Shown here in pieces: positions 1 to 6,075 of a stretch of DNA of 10,320 nt (its first letter is position 1; each line of letters begins with the position of its first letter). The notes under the pieces were generated by a model that had not been told where the DNA came from, did not search any database, and saw only the letters and a program-made list of their open reading frames with translations. Made by a program: the position numbers and the translations under genes. Source of the DNA: Solobacterium sp. (GTDB lineage: Bacteria; Bacillota_I; Bacilli_A; Erysipelotrichales; Erysipelotrichaceae); NCBI GenBank assembly GCA_017536845.1, contig JAFWCP010000043.1:1-10320 (forward strand), given 5' to 3'.

Positions 1-664
1 GAGCATCAACGTTTTCAGGGTCGCCCTTGATCATGATATAGTCGATCTTGCCGTTGCCGTTGAAGTCAACTGCATCGAGGCCCAGGTCAGCGATGATTTC
101 GCCCTGCATTGTGCCGGACTGACGAGCGTCAGCACCGACATATGTAACATTCCAGTCTGTCCAGCGGCTCTGTGCAGCTTCATCCGGTTCACGGTTGATG
201 TAAACCAGCTGGATACCGGCTTCGACAACCATGTCAGTGATTGTTTCAGCAGAAGAAGAGTTAACCGGGTTGATGATCAGAACGTCAACACCCTGAGTAA
301 TGAAGTTGGAGATCTGGCCGGTCTGTTCGGACTGGTCGTTCTTGCCGTCGACGATGGTGATGTTTTCCTTGGCAAAGCCCTGGGAAATCAGATAGCTCTC
401 GAGTTCATTTCTGAACAGTGTCATGAAGTTGTCGGAGAACTGATAAATGCAGATGCCGACCTTCTTGGTGGACAGGTCATCGGAAGCAGCGGGTGTTGTC
501 GCTTCACTGGAAGCAGGAGCTGCAGCGGAAGATGCCGGTGTGGAAGCAGCGGCGGAAGAAGCAGTACCGGTGGAAGCCGGAGCGCTGGATGCATCGCTGG
601 AGCAGCCGGCGAGCATTGTGATGGACAGCAGAGCAGCTGCTGCGCCTTTCAGAAACTTGTTCAT
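1..664 (-). CDS. mglB: Galactose/glucose-binding ABC transporter lipoprotein, MglB-like (partial, C-terminus beyond window)
   Basis: This is the extracytoplasmic sugar receptor of a galactose/glucose-type ABC importer; 221 codons are visible. Residues 1-20 form a lipoprotein signal with lipobox L-A-G-C and lipid-anchor Cys21. Residues 22-65 are an Ala/Ser/Pro/Thr-rich tether. The periplasmic-binding-protein fold begins near residue 68 (KKVGICIYQFSDNF). MglB hallmarks follow: NDQS (109-112), NREP (157-160), YVGAD (175-179), QGEI (187-190) and a calcium-type loop DFNGNGKID (200-208), the counterpart of the E. coli MglB EF-hand-like loop, followed by IKGDPE. The start at 664 is preferred because a GGAGGG site (675-680) lies about 10 nt upstream; an in-frame ATG at 682 overlaps that site. 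The family has about 330-400 residues, so roughly the C-terminal half is missing. Transporter ATPase and permease genes would be expected beyond position 1. Confidence 0.88.
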   Translation of the reverse strand, partial: MNKFLKGAAAALLSITMLAGCSSDASSAPASTGTASSAAASTPASSAAAPASSEATTPAASDDLSTKKVGICIYQFSDNFMTLFRNELESYLISQGFAKENITIVDGKNDQSEQTGQISNFITQGVDVLIINPVNSSSAETITDMVVEAGIQLVYINREPDEAAQSRWTDWNVTYVGADARQSGTMQGEIIADLGLDAVDFNGNGKIDYIMIKGDPENVDA

Positions 665-687
665 AATATTTTTTCCCTCCATATGAA

Positions 688-742
688 CGCGTGGGTGTTC
701 CCACCTCGCGTAATTATTCTAACAACCGTCCTCAGACGGCAA
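688..742 (-). promoter_or_regulatory. Putative promoter and structured leader of the mglB-like gene
   Basis: Read on the minus strand, TAGAAT (721-716) is preceded by TGT, giving an extended -10. A weak -35 (TTGCCG, 742-737) sits at a short 15-nt spacing. A dyad CCGTC-TGAG-GACGG (726-739) overlaps the -35 and spacer and could be an operator; it could also be a weak terminator for the upstream gene, since the T-run after it is poor. A start near 709 gives a leader of about 45 nt containing the hairpin GTGGG-AACA-CCCAC (691-704), flanked by CGC/GCG pairing. No catabolite cre consensus was recognised. The rest of the gap up to 791 is AT-rich with GAAAATTC twice (769-776 and 786-793). Confidence 0.45.
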
Positions 743-791
743 AAGAGCAAAAATCTTTGATTGATCTTGAAAATTCTTCAGCCATGAAAAT

Positions 792-1430
792 TCATGATTC
801 TGCCGATTCCAGGTAGTAAACCGGGTTGCCGGCCTTCTCGGCGGCAATGGTCGTAGGCGGCGTATGGCCGCTTAAGACCCGGGTGTCCGGCGGCAGCAGG
901 AACAGCCTGTTGACAATGGAATCATAGATTTCCTTCTCACTTCCCCCGGCAAAATCGGTACGACCGTAGGAATCCATAAACAGCGTGTCCCCGGAAAACA
1001 GGACATTGTCTTCCTTCACGTAATAGCAGACCGACCCCTTTGTATGTCCCGGGGTGGCGATGACTTCAAAACGCATGCCGGCAATTTCCAGCACCTGGCC
1101 GTCCTCTGCCGGCGTGATGTCCTCCACCCGGTAAGGCCGGCCATAGCGGGCCGACATGTTCAGGCCGGGATGGCGGAGGAGTTCCTCCTCCCGGGCGGAG
1201 GCGTAGACCGGAATGCCGTATGCCTCCCGCAGTTCATTGACCGCATAGATATGGTCGAAGTGGCCGTGCGTCAGCAGGATTGCCTTCAATGTCAGTTCCT
1301 TATCATTCAGGTAACGGATGATCCCCTTTGCGCTGTCGGCAGGATCGATGATCACGGCCTCTTTGCCATTGGCCGCAAGATAGCAGTTTGTTCCCAGCAT
1401 GCCAAGCTGTAAACAGGTGATTTCCATCAT
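792..1430 (-). CDS. Metallo-beta-lactamase-fold hydrolase (glyoxalase II-like subgroup)
   Basis: This is a 212-residue soluble hydrolase of the MBL superfamily. The metal-binding motif THGHFDH (54-60) supplies His55, His57, Asp59 and His60; His129 (TPGHT), Asp148 (SGDT) and His189 (SGHTPPTT) complete a dinuclear site. The N-terminal LGTNCYL and the end GHTPPTTIAAEKAGNP are typical of the YcbL/YqgX-like 'glyoxalase II-like' group, which lacks the C-terminal HAGH domain of true glyoxalase II. The substrate is therefore unknown, although small thioesters such as S-lactoyl-thiols are possible. The start at 1430 (or the adjacent ATG at 1427) is chosen because GGGGG (1436-1440) lies 5-8 nt upstream and the family begins just before LGTNCYL. 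A longer frame starting at 1526 would overlap the upstream stop by ATGA but adds 32 non-family residues. An apparent own promoter lies just upstream. Confidence 0.9.
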   Translation of the reverse strand: MMEITCLQLGMLGTNCYLAANGKEAVIIDPADSAKGIIRYLNDKELTLKAILLTHGHFDHIYAVNELREAYGIPVYASAREEELLRHPGLNMSARYGRPYRVEDITPAEDGQVLEIAGMRFEVIATPGHTKGSVCYYVKEDNVLFSGDTLFMDSYGRTDFAGGSEKEIYDSIVNRLFLLPPDTRVLSGHTPPTTIAAEKAGNPVYYLESAES

Positions 1431-1454
1431 GTTTTCCCCCTGATCTTTGTTCTG

Positions 1455-1463
1455 ATTATACCA
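1455..1463 (-). promoter_or_regulatory. Extended -10 promoter for the MBL hydrolase
   Basis: On the minus strand the sequence is TGG followed by a perfect TATAAT (1460-1455), i.e. an extended -10 element. No good -35 is seen 16-18 nt upstream. Transcription would begin near 1448, giving a leader of about 18 nt with GGGGGA (1435-1440) just before the start codon. This favours independent expression of the hydrolase from within the 92-nt gap after the upstream gene. Confidence 0.6.
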
Positions 1464-1522
1464 TTGAAACATGGAAAAACCGGTTCTCTTCGGAAAGATC
1501 ACCGGTCTATCTGCAATGAGAC

Positions 1523-2869
1523 TCATTCCTGCTGTCCGGCAAGAAGCTGTGCTCCATAATACATGTATTCTCTGGAATGGCTGATCAGGAACAGCTCGGG
1601 AAGGTATTTCTCTTCCACCTTCCCGGCCAGGATTTCCCTGATCCGGTCAACGCTGTGCAGACCTGCGCAGCGGATGAAGACGGCCGAAGGGCCGACAATC
1701 GCGATGTCCGCCAGAATGGCTGCAGCAATGTCGCTGCACAGCCGTTCGGCATTCGACGGGGCGTCATCATGCCTGAGGAGATAGTTGATTTCCCCGGCGA
1801 CGCCGTTCCTGCCGGTAAGCACCTTCCCGTCAACGACAATCCCCTGGCCGCCGCGGCTGCCTTTGACAAGCTGAGAATGGTAGACAACCGTCGCATAATC
1901 ATTCTGCAGATGGTAGATGCCAAGGGCTGTGGCGTGGGCGTTATTGGTGATGACGAAACGGAAGGGATACTTCTCCTTCAGGACAGCTTCCAAAGGATAT
2001 TCCCGGAAGTGCAGGCCAGGCAATGTTACAGTGCCGTTTTTGACAATTCCGGGCATCGAGATGACAACGGTATCAATATCCTTCTCATAGACGGATACGG
2101 TATCCAGGATATCTTCGAAATCATGAATGTCGATGGTGTTTTTGATCACCGTATCACGGCGTATGATTTCGCCGTTGTGATAGATCCGGTAGGAAATCCT
2201 GAACTGCTCGTCGATGCGGGTGGATATCGCCATGATCTTGCGGCTGCTGGTCAGAATCAGCTTTTTCTGTTCCGGTTCTTCCCGGCTTTGGGCAAGGTTG
2301 TCCTGGATCAGGTCCAGCACGCCTCTGACGTCATACATGCCAAACAGCGCGGCCGGAATTTCCAGAACCGGCAGGCCGGGAAAAGAAGCCTCCGTTTCCT
2401 TTTTGGTGAAAGCGATCTGGGGCGCCAGCAGGATCATGTCATAGGCTGCGCCTTCTTCCGGAAGCCGGTCGGCGGAAACGGCTGTAAAAGCCAGGGGCAG
2501 ATTCATCAGTTCGGCAGTCTGATTCAGCTTCATGGCAAAGTAACTGGTCGTCAGGGCGCTCGAACAGCTGATCAGGATCTGTTTCTTTTCCACCTGCCTG
2601 GTCCGCAGCAGGCTTTCGGTCAGCTGGTCGTAAAGATACCTGGCATGCGTAAAGTCACTCAGCCGGAAATGAAGGTAGAAGACGTTCTCCCCGTCGGCCC
2701 GGCGGATGATCTGGTATTCGATGATGTCATCATCATAAAAGCGGATCGTTGCCTGGGCATACGGCGTTGTCAGAAAGATGCGGCTGCCTTCCTCCGTCAG
2801 CTCATATCCTTCGTCCTGATGAGTAAGAATCCAGGCCCGAAAGGAAAGACTGCTGTCGGAAAAGACCAT
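1523..2869 (-). CDS. EIIB-like/ROK-like fusion protein, probable sugar or phosphorylation sensor
   Basis: A 448-residue protein with three regions. Residues 1-95 are not recognised; they look beta-rich followed by a helix. Residues 97-192 resemble a lactose/cellobiose-type PTS EIIB domain: a strand ILIS, the loop Cys102-S-S-A-L-T-T-S, then YDMILLAPQIAF and FGMYDVRGVLDLI, paralleling the upstream EIIB (CCAGMSTS, SDVILIGPQVRY, YGLMDAKGVIAL). Residues 203-445 match the ROK fold: VISMPGIV, NNAHATALG (309-317), GGQGIVVDGK (340-349) and GRNGVAGEI. The ROK catalytic Asp of the N-D-A-N-A motif is Asn310, the N-terminal D-x-G-G-T phosphate loop is absent, and the zinc motif CxCGxxGCxE is missing. Kinase activity is therefore unlikely. 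No helix-turn-helix is visible, unlike ROK repressors. The ATG overlaps the upstream stop by one base (TGATG) with no strong ribosome site, implying translational coupling. Regulatory sensing is inference. Confidence 0.75.
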   Translation of the reverse strand: MVFSDSSLSFRAWILTHQDEGYELTEEGSRIFLTTPYAQATIRFYDDDIIEYQIIRRADGENVFYLHFRLSDFTHARYLYDQLTESLLRTRQVEKKQILISCSSALTTSYFAMKLNQTAELMNLPLAFTAVSADRLPEEGAAYDMILLAPQIAFTKKETEASFPGLPVLEIPAALFGMYDVRGVLDLIQDNLAQSREEPEQKKLILTSSRKIMAISTRIDEQFRISYRIYHNGEIIRRDTVIKNTIDIHDFEDILDTVSVYEKDIDTVVISMPGIVKNGTVTLPGLHFREYPLEAVLKEKYPFRFVITNNAHATALGIYHLQNDYATVVYHSQLVKGSRGGQGIVVDGKVLTGRNGVAGEINYLLRHDDAPSNAERLCSDIAAAILADIAIVGPSAVFIRCAGLHSVDRIREILAGKVEEKYLPELFLISHSREYMYYGAQLLAGQQE

Positions 2870-3168
2870 CAGACGCCCATCATTTTCTCAGCCAGAGCGA
2901 TTACTCCCTTGGCATCCATCAGGCCATACATACGCATGTCAATGGTGTCGACCGGAATATCAGGATACTTTTCCTTTACCGACTTCAGGGCATAGCGGAC
3001 CTGCGGTCCGATCAGGATGACGTCTGAACCGGCGCCTTCATCCAGATTATCAAGGGAGAAAGCGGCAATGTCATAGTCCTTCCCGGCAGCCTGCGCAACG
3101 TTCTGCATTCTCTTGACGAGCATGCTGGTAGACATACCTGCGCAGCAGAATAATGTGATTTTCTTCAT
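2869..3168 (-). CDS. PTS lactose/cellobiose-type EIIB component
   Basis: A 99-residue stand-alone phosphotransferase EIIB of the lactose/cellobiose/chitobiose family. It relays phosphate from EIIA to a sugar on EIIC through a Cys; here Cys9 in FCCAGMSTSML is the expected phospho-cysteine, since the preceding Cys8 lies at the end of the first strand. VILIGPQVRY and MYGLMDAKGVIAL are family motifs, and the length matches the CelA/ChbB type. A GGAGG site (3178-3182) stands 9 nt before the ATG. It is the first gene of a unit with the EIIB-ROK fusion, and its stop overlaps that gene's start by one base. No EIIA or EIIC lies in the window, so it either serves a distant permease or works with the fusion as a signalling partner. 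An AraC-type regulator is divergent. Confidence 0.93.
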   Translation of the reverse strand: MKKITLFCCAGMSTSMLVKRMQNVAQAAGKDYDIAAFSLDNLDEGAGSDVILIGPQVRYALKSVKEKYPDIPVDTIDMRMYGLMDAKGVIALAEKMMGV

Positions 3169-3186
3169 GTTATAAATCCTCCATAT

Positions 3187-3225
3187 ATCATAATAGTTAC
3201 ATCGTTCGTCTGAAAATTATATAAT
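3187..3225. promoter_or_regulatory. Overlapping divergent promoters between the EIIB gene and the AraC-family gene
   Basis: The 83-nt gap 3169-3251 serves both genes. For the plus-strand regulator, TATAAT (3220-3225) stands 18 nt after GTTACA (3196-3201; four of six consensus bases). For the minus-strand EIIB, TATTAT (3195-3190) or a perfect TATAAT (3221-3216) are candidates, but neither has a good -35, as expected for an activator-dependent promoter. The two TATAAT hexamers overlap, so firing of one promoter should interfere with the other. No convincing AraC operator repeat could be assigned by eye. Confidence 0.5.
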
Positions 3226-3251
3226 AATACGGACAGGGAAGTATAAGAATC

Positions 3252-4154
3252 ATGACGTCAAAAAAGGAACTTAATGACACGAAAGCCGGCATTGTCCATT
3301 ATGAGAATACGGAGATTCCTCTGCGGGTCAAGGAATACACCATCAACACGGATTCCCGTGGCCATAACATCATGCACTGGCATGATGATTTTGAGCTTGT
3401 CCAGGTGCTGGAAGGCATCTGCGAGTACCGGATTGAAGCCGATACCATCCTGCTGCAGCCGGGAGATTTTCTCTTCGTCAATTCCCGCGTCATGCATGCC
3501 AGCCGCCGTTATGGAGATACCGTGCTGAAGGCCAGGTGCCTGCTGTTCCAGAAGAGCCTGCTGTGCCCCAACCCGGCCATCGAGAAATACTACTTTGCCC
3601 CGGTGTATGAGGACCAGCCCTTTGCTTATCTCTTCTTTCCCCGCCATACCCCCGAGGCAGAACGCTGCCTGATGATCATGGATGACATGTACCTGGCCAA
3701 GCAGGACAAGCGGACTGCCTATGAGCTGGAAATCATTGCCGGCCTGCATGAAATCATGGTCTGCATCTACCGCTGCATTTCCGGCTTTGTCGTCCATGCC
3801 CCGCAAAGAGAGCTGGCCTCGGAAACCCAGAAGGCCATGCTTTCCTTCATCTACCACCACTGCCAGGAAAAGATCACCCTGGCCGACATCGCCGAAAGCG
3901 GCAATGTCAGCCCCCGCCACTGCTGTGAGATCTTCCGTAAGACCACCGGCTGTACGCCGATGGAATACGTCAACCTCTACCGGCTGGAGCTTGCCGCAAG
4001 AATGCTGAAAGGGACAGATGACCCGATCCAGACCGTGGCTGAGCGCTGCGGCATTGAAAACGCTGCCTACTTTGCCAAGCAGTTCAAGGACCGCTTCCAC
4101 GTCACCCCCCGCCAGTACCGTCTGAGCACAAAGACAGAAAACCCGGCATCGTAA
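3252..4154 (+). CDS. AraC-family transcriptional regulator with cupin sensor domain
   Basis: A 300-residue DNA-binding regulator. Residues about 15-100 form a cupin-type sensor (HWHDDFELVQVLEG at 42-55, with His42, His44 and Glu48; then LLQPGDFLFVNSRVMHA). Residues about 190-292 carry the paired AraC helix-turn-helix: ITLADIAESGNVSPRHCCEIFRK and IQTVAERCGIENAAYFAKQFKD, ending in VTPRQYR. The whole is typical of regulators of sugar-utilisation genes in Firmicutes. A modest AGGGA site (3235-3239) lies about 12 nt before the ATG. It is divergent from the EIIB/EIIB-ROK pair and shares their promoter region, so it probably activates that unit; the ligand is unknown. The middle part is rich in Cys. 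It ends in a bidirectional terminator shared with the convergent RpiR-type gene. Confidence 0.93.
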   Translation: MTSKKELNDTKAGIVHYENTEIPLRVKEYTINTDSRGHNIMHWHDDFELVQVLEGICEYRIEADTILLQPGDFLFVNSRVMHASRRYGDTVLKARCLLFQKSLLCPNPAIEKYYFAPVYEDQPFAYLFFPRHTPEAERCLMIMDDMYLAKQDKRTAYELEIIAGLHEIMVCIYRCISGFVVHAPQRELASETQKAMLSFIYHHCQEKITLADIAESGNVSPRHCCEIFRKTTGCTPMEYVNLYRLELAARMLKGTDDPIQTVAERCGIENAAYFAKQFKDRFHVTPRQYRLSTKTENPAS

Positions 4155-4155
4155 A

Positions 4156-4186
4156 AAAAGGGTCGTTTCCTCAGAACGATCCTTTT
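4156..4186. terminator. Bidirectional intrinsic terminator between convergent araC-type and rpiR-type genes
   Basis: AAAAGGGTCGTT (4156-4167) pairs with AACGATCCTTTT (4175-4186), a 12-bp stem with one G-T wobble and a 7-nt loop. The A-run on one side and T-run on the other make it work in both directions. The right arm encodes the last residues (KGSF) of the minus-strand regulator, and that gene's stop codon (4171-4173) lies in the loop. It begins 2 nt after the AraC-type stop. Confidence 0.88.
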
Positions 4187-4938
4187 CTGTATTTTCGGGC
4201 ATAGGTCTCTACGATCAGGTGCGCCGCGGTTTCCAGCTGGTAAGGGTGGCTGTCCAGGTCCAGGTCAGACGCAAAGGTCAGCACCTCATCCACAAACCAC
4301 GGCACCGGCTTCTTTGTGCCGCAGACCATCCAGATCTTCGGCAGGGCAAGATGCTTTTCCTTCTCCCGGAAGTCCCGGTATTCAAAGTAACTGCCGGTAT
4401 AGGAGAAGATGATGATCAGGGTATCCTTGCCGGCGGTCATGATCTCTTCCATCTGGTCGCCGTATGCTACCGATGTATGCACCAGCTTTCCCATCATTAA
4501 CATGTCGGTCTGCAGGTCAACCGCCGCGCTGATCCCCTTTAACATGCCGTAGGTGCAGATCTTTCCATAGCTGTGCAGGTCATCGCACAGCAGTTCGGTT
4601 TTCCTGAGGTCCAGGGAGGCTGCCGCCTTCTTCACGGCGTCAGAAACCCGGGCCGCGTATTCCAGGGCATAGGCATCGGTATCCGGGATGACAAAGGAGC
4701 TGAGGCTGGTGCGCAGGATCTGCTTCAGCTCGGAGAAATCCCGCAGCCCGATCTCCCGGACAAAGCGGGAAATGGACCCCAGGCCGACATGGCAGGCAGA
4801 TGCCAGTTCCTTGATGCCCATCGCCGCGACTTCTTCCTGATGGGTCAGCACATAACCGGCAATCAGGGCATTGGTCGTATCTTTTTTTTCACTGGCCAGC
4901 GTGCTCAGCAGCACCACCGGCAGTTTTTCGTAAATCAT
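4171..4938 (-). CDS. RpiR/MurR-family transcriptional regulator with SIS domain
   Basis: A 255-residue regulator. Residues about 1-77 are the RpiR-type helix-turn-helix: EEVAAMGIKELASACHVGLGSISRFVREIG, then FSELKQIL. Residues about 108-240 form a SIS domain, which in this family binds a phosphosugar: KICTYGMLKG (127-134) and the serine loop LIIIFSYTGSYFEY (174-187). The N-terminus fits the family and the ATG at 4938 has only a short AGG-type site (TTAGGATATG). It lies 3 nt after the stop of the DJ-1-family gene, so it is the last gene of the ogt/DJ-1/DJ-1 operon and probably translated by coupling. Control of its own operon in answer to a sugar phosphate is inference; no operator was identified. 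Its final codons lie in a terminator hairpin. Confidence 0.92.
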   Translation of the reverse strand: MIYEKLPVVLLSTLASEKKDTTNALIAGYVLTHQEEVAAMGIKELASACHVGLGSISRFVREIGLRDFSELKQILRTSLSSFVIPDTDAYALEYAARVSDAVKKAAASLDLRKTELLCDDLHSYGKICTYGMLKGISAAVDLQTDMLMMGKLVHTSVAYGDQMEEIMTAGKDTLIIIFSYTGSYFEYRDFREKEKHLALPKIWMVCGTKKPVPWFVDEVLTFASDLDLDSHPYQLETAAHLIVETYARKYRKGSF

Positions 4939-4941
4939 ATC

Positions 4942-5496
4942 CTAACGGCCGCCGGCCTCGGCATACAGCAGCCTGTCCCTGATCACAGTCGGGTCAACGC
5001 CGAAGGCTTTCATGATCGCAAAGGCAAACGGATACGGGGTTGCCGGGCCCTGGGAGGTGATGACATTCTGGTCTGTCACCGTGACCTGATCGACAAACTG
5101 GGCGCTCTTAAGCCTTTCGGCATAGCCGGTATAGCCGGTGGCCTTCTTGCCCTTGAGCACCCCGGCCGCTTCCAGCACGACGGTGCCTGAGCACATGCCG
5201 GCAATCCATTTATTGTTGTCATTGAACCACTTCAGGGTATCCATGAAAGCTTGGTTGGCAATAAACTTTGCTGCGCACGTACGGCCGCCGGGAACGACGA
5301 TGACATCCGCCTGTCTGACCTCTTCGGAAAAAATCTTGTCAGCTTTGACCCGGATGCCCTGCATCCCGGTCACAAACGGTTCTTCCTGGAAGCGGAAGGT
5401 CACAGCTTCAAAGCCGGCCCTTCTCAAGAGATCGGTGATCTGGATTGTCTCGCTTTCTTCAAAGCCGTCGATCATCATGACTGCTGCTTTCATCAT
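4942..5496 (-). CDS. DJ-1/PfpI family protein (tandem copy, downstream)
   Basis: A 184-residue protein of the DJ-1/ThiJ/PfpI superfamily, whose members include glyoxalase III-like or deglycase-type enzymes, chaperones and redox sensors. The nucleophile elbow is IAGMCSGTVVLEAAGVL with Cys102, and the acidic partner is Glu16 in DGFEESETIQITDLLRRAG; VIVVPGGR (65-72) precedes the elbow. The position where DJ-1 has a conserved His is not evident. The start at 5496 overlaps the upstream paralogue's stop by ATGA; a second ATG follows immediately, and GGGAGG (5501-5506) serves both. It differs strongly in sequence from its neighbour, so this is not a recent duplication. The exact reaction cannot be told from sequence. 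It is followed after 3 nt by the RpiR-type regulator. Confidence 0.92.
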   Translation of the reverse strand: MMKAAVMMIDGFEESETIQITDLLRRAGFEAVTFRFQEEPFVTGMQGIRVKADKIFSEEVRQADVIVVPGGRTCAAKFIANQAFMDTLKWFNDNNKWIAGMCSGTVVLEAAGVLKGKKATGYTGYAERLKSAQFVDQVTVTDQNVITSQGPATPYPFAFAIMKAFGVDPTVIRDRLLYAEAGGR

Positions 5497-6053
5497 TCAT
5501 CCTCCCTGACATCAAATGCATTGAAATATACCATTCTCTTCTTGACGGTGAGCGAATCCCCGCCCAGTTCATCCACCAGCTTATAGGCAAATGCCCAGAC
5601 CACGGCCGGGCCCTTGCCGGTGATCAGATTGCCGTCCACGACAACCTTGTCTTCACGCCATGTGCCATGTCTGATCCTTTCTCTGACCGTCGGGTAGCAG
5701 GTAAAGTTCTTCCCGGCCAGCAGCCCCGCCCTGTCAAAGGCTTCCGGGGCCGCGCAGATGGCCGCCAGCTTCTTTCCGGCTTCATGCATTTTCATCAGCA
5801 CTCCTCTCAGCACTGCACTGGCACACATGGCGTCCGCCCCGCCATAGCCGCCGGGCAGGATGACCATGTCATAGTCCGCCACATCTTCCCCAAGCACCCG
5901 GTCGCAGGCAATGGTGATGCCATGGGCGCCGGTGGCTTCCGCTTTGTCCAGGCCGACCAGTTCGCAGCCGATTTGAGCCCTTCGCAGAATATCGATGATT
6001 GTCAGTGTTTCTCCTTCTTCGCAGCCGTCTGCTGCAATGACTGCAGTTCTCAT
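5493..6053 (-). CDS. DJ-1/PfpI family protein (tandem copy, upstream)
   Basis: A 186-residue DJ-1/ThiJ/PfpI protein. Cys100 sits in the elbow LAAICAAPEAFDRAGLL, closer to the classical DJ-1/YajL elbow (A-x-C-A-A-P) than its neighbour. Glu15 in DGCEEGETLTIIDILRRA is the acidic partner, and VILPGGYGG and ITGKGPAVVWAFA complete the fold. The start at 6053 is chosen because AAGGAGGA (6061-6068) lies about 8 nt upstream and the protein then begins, as the family does, with MRTAVIAADG. A longer frame from 6107 would add 18 residues that include the ribosome site. It lies 22 nt after the ogt stop and overlaps the next DJ-1 gene by 4 nt. Protection against reactive carbonyls or glycation is plausible from family and context but unproven. 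Confidence 0.93.
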   Translation of the reverse strand: MRTAVIAADGCEEGETLTIIDILRRAQIGCELVGLDKAEATGAHGITIACDRVLGEDVADYDMVILPGGYGGADAMCASAVLRGVLMKMHEAGKKLAAICAAPEAFDRAGLLAGKNFTCYPTVRERIRHGTWREDKVVVDGNLITGKGPAVVWAFAYKLVDELGGDSLTVKKRMVYFNAFDVREDE

Positions 6054-6060
6054 AAACCTT

Positions 6061-6068
6061 TCCTCCTT
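6061..6068 (-). promoter_or_regulatory. Ribosome binding site that fixes the start of the upstream DJ-1-family gene
   Basis: AAGGAGGA on the minus strand is a near-perfect Shine-Dalgarno sequence 7-8 nt before the ATG at 6053. It rules out the longer frame starting at 6107, which would translate through it. It lies in the 22-nt gap after ogt. Confidence 0.85.
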
Positions 6069-6075
6069 GCCGCCA

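Noticed and set aside
783..796. Terminator for the MBL hydrolase at CATGAA-AA-TTCATG
   Set aside because: The loop is only 2 nt, the stem is AT-rich, and no T-run follows on the minus strand.
792..1430. Calling the MBL hydrolase a true glyoxalase II (gloB)
   Set aside because: At 212 residues it lacks the C-terminal substrate-binding domain of glyoxalase II, so only the superfamily and subgroup can be supported.
1431..1526. Upstream ATG (1526) as the start of the MBL hydrolase
   Set aside because: It adds 32 residues not seen in the family and would run through a good promoter and ribosome site; kept only as an alternative.
1577..2995. Long plus-strand open frame (472 codons) antisense to the EIIB-ROK fusion
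   Set aside because: Its translation has no recognisable motif and it shadows two convincing minus-strand genes; such frames are common opposite genes of this base composition.
3258..4202. Minus-strand open frame of 314 codons opposite the AraC-family gene
   Set aside because: The plus strand carries clear cupin and double HTH motifs; the antisense product looks random and crosses the terminator.
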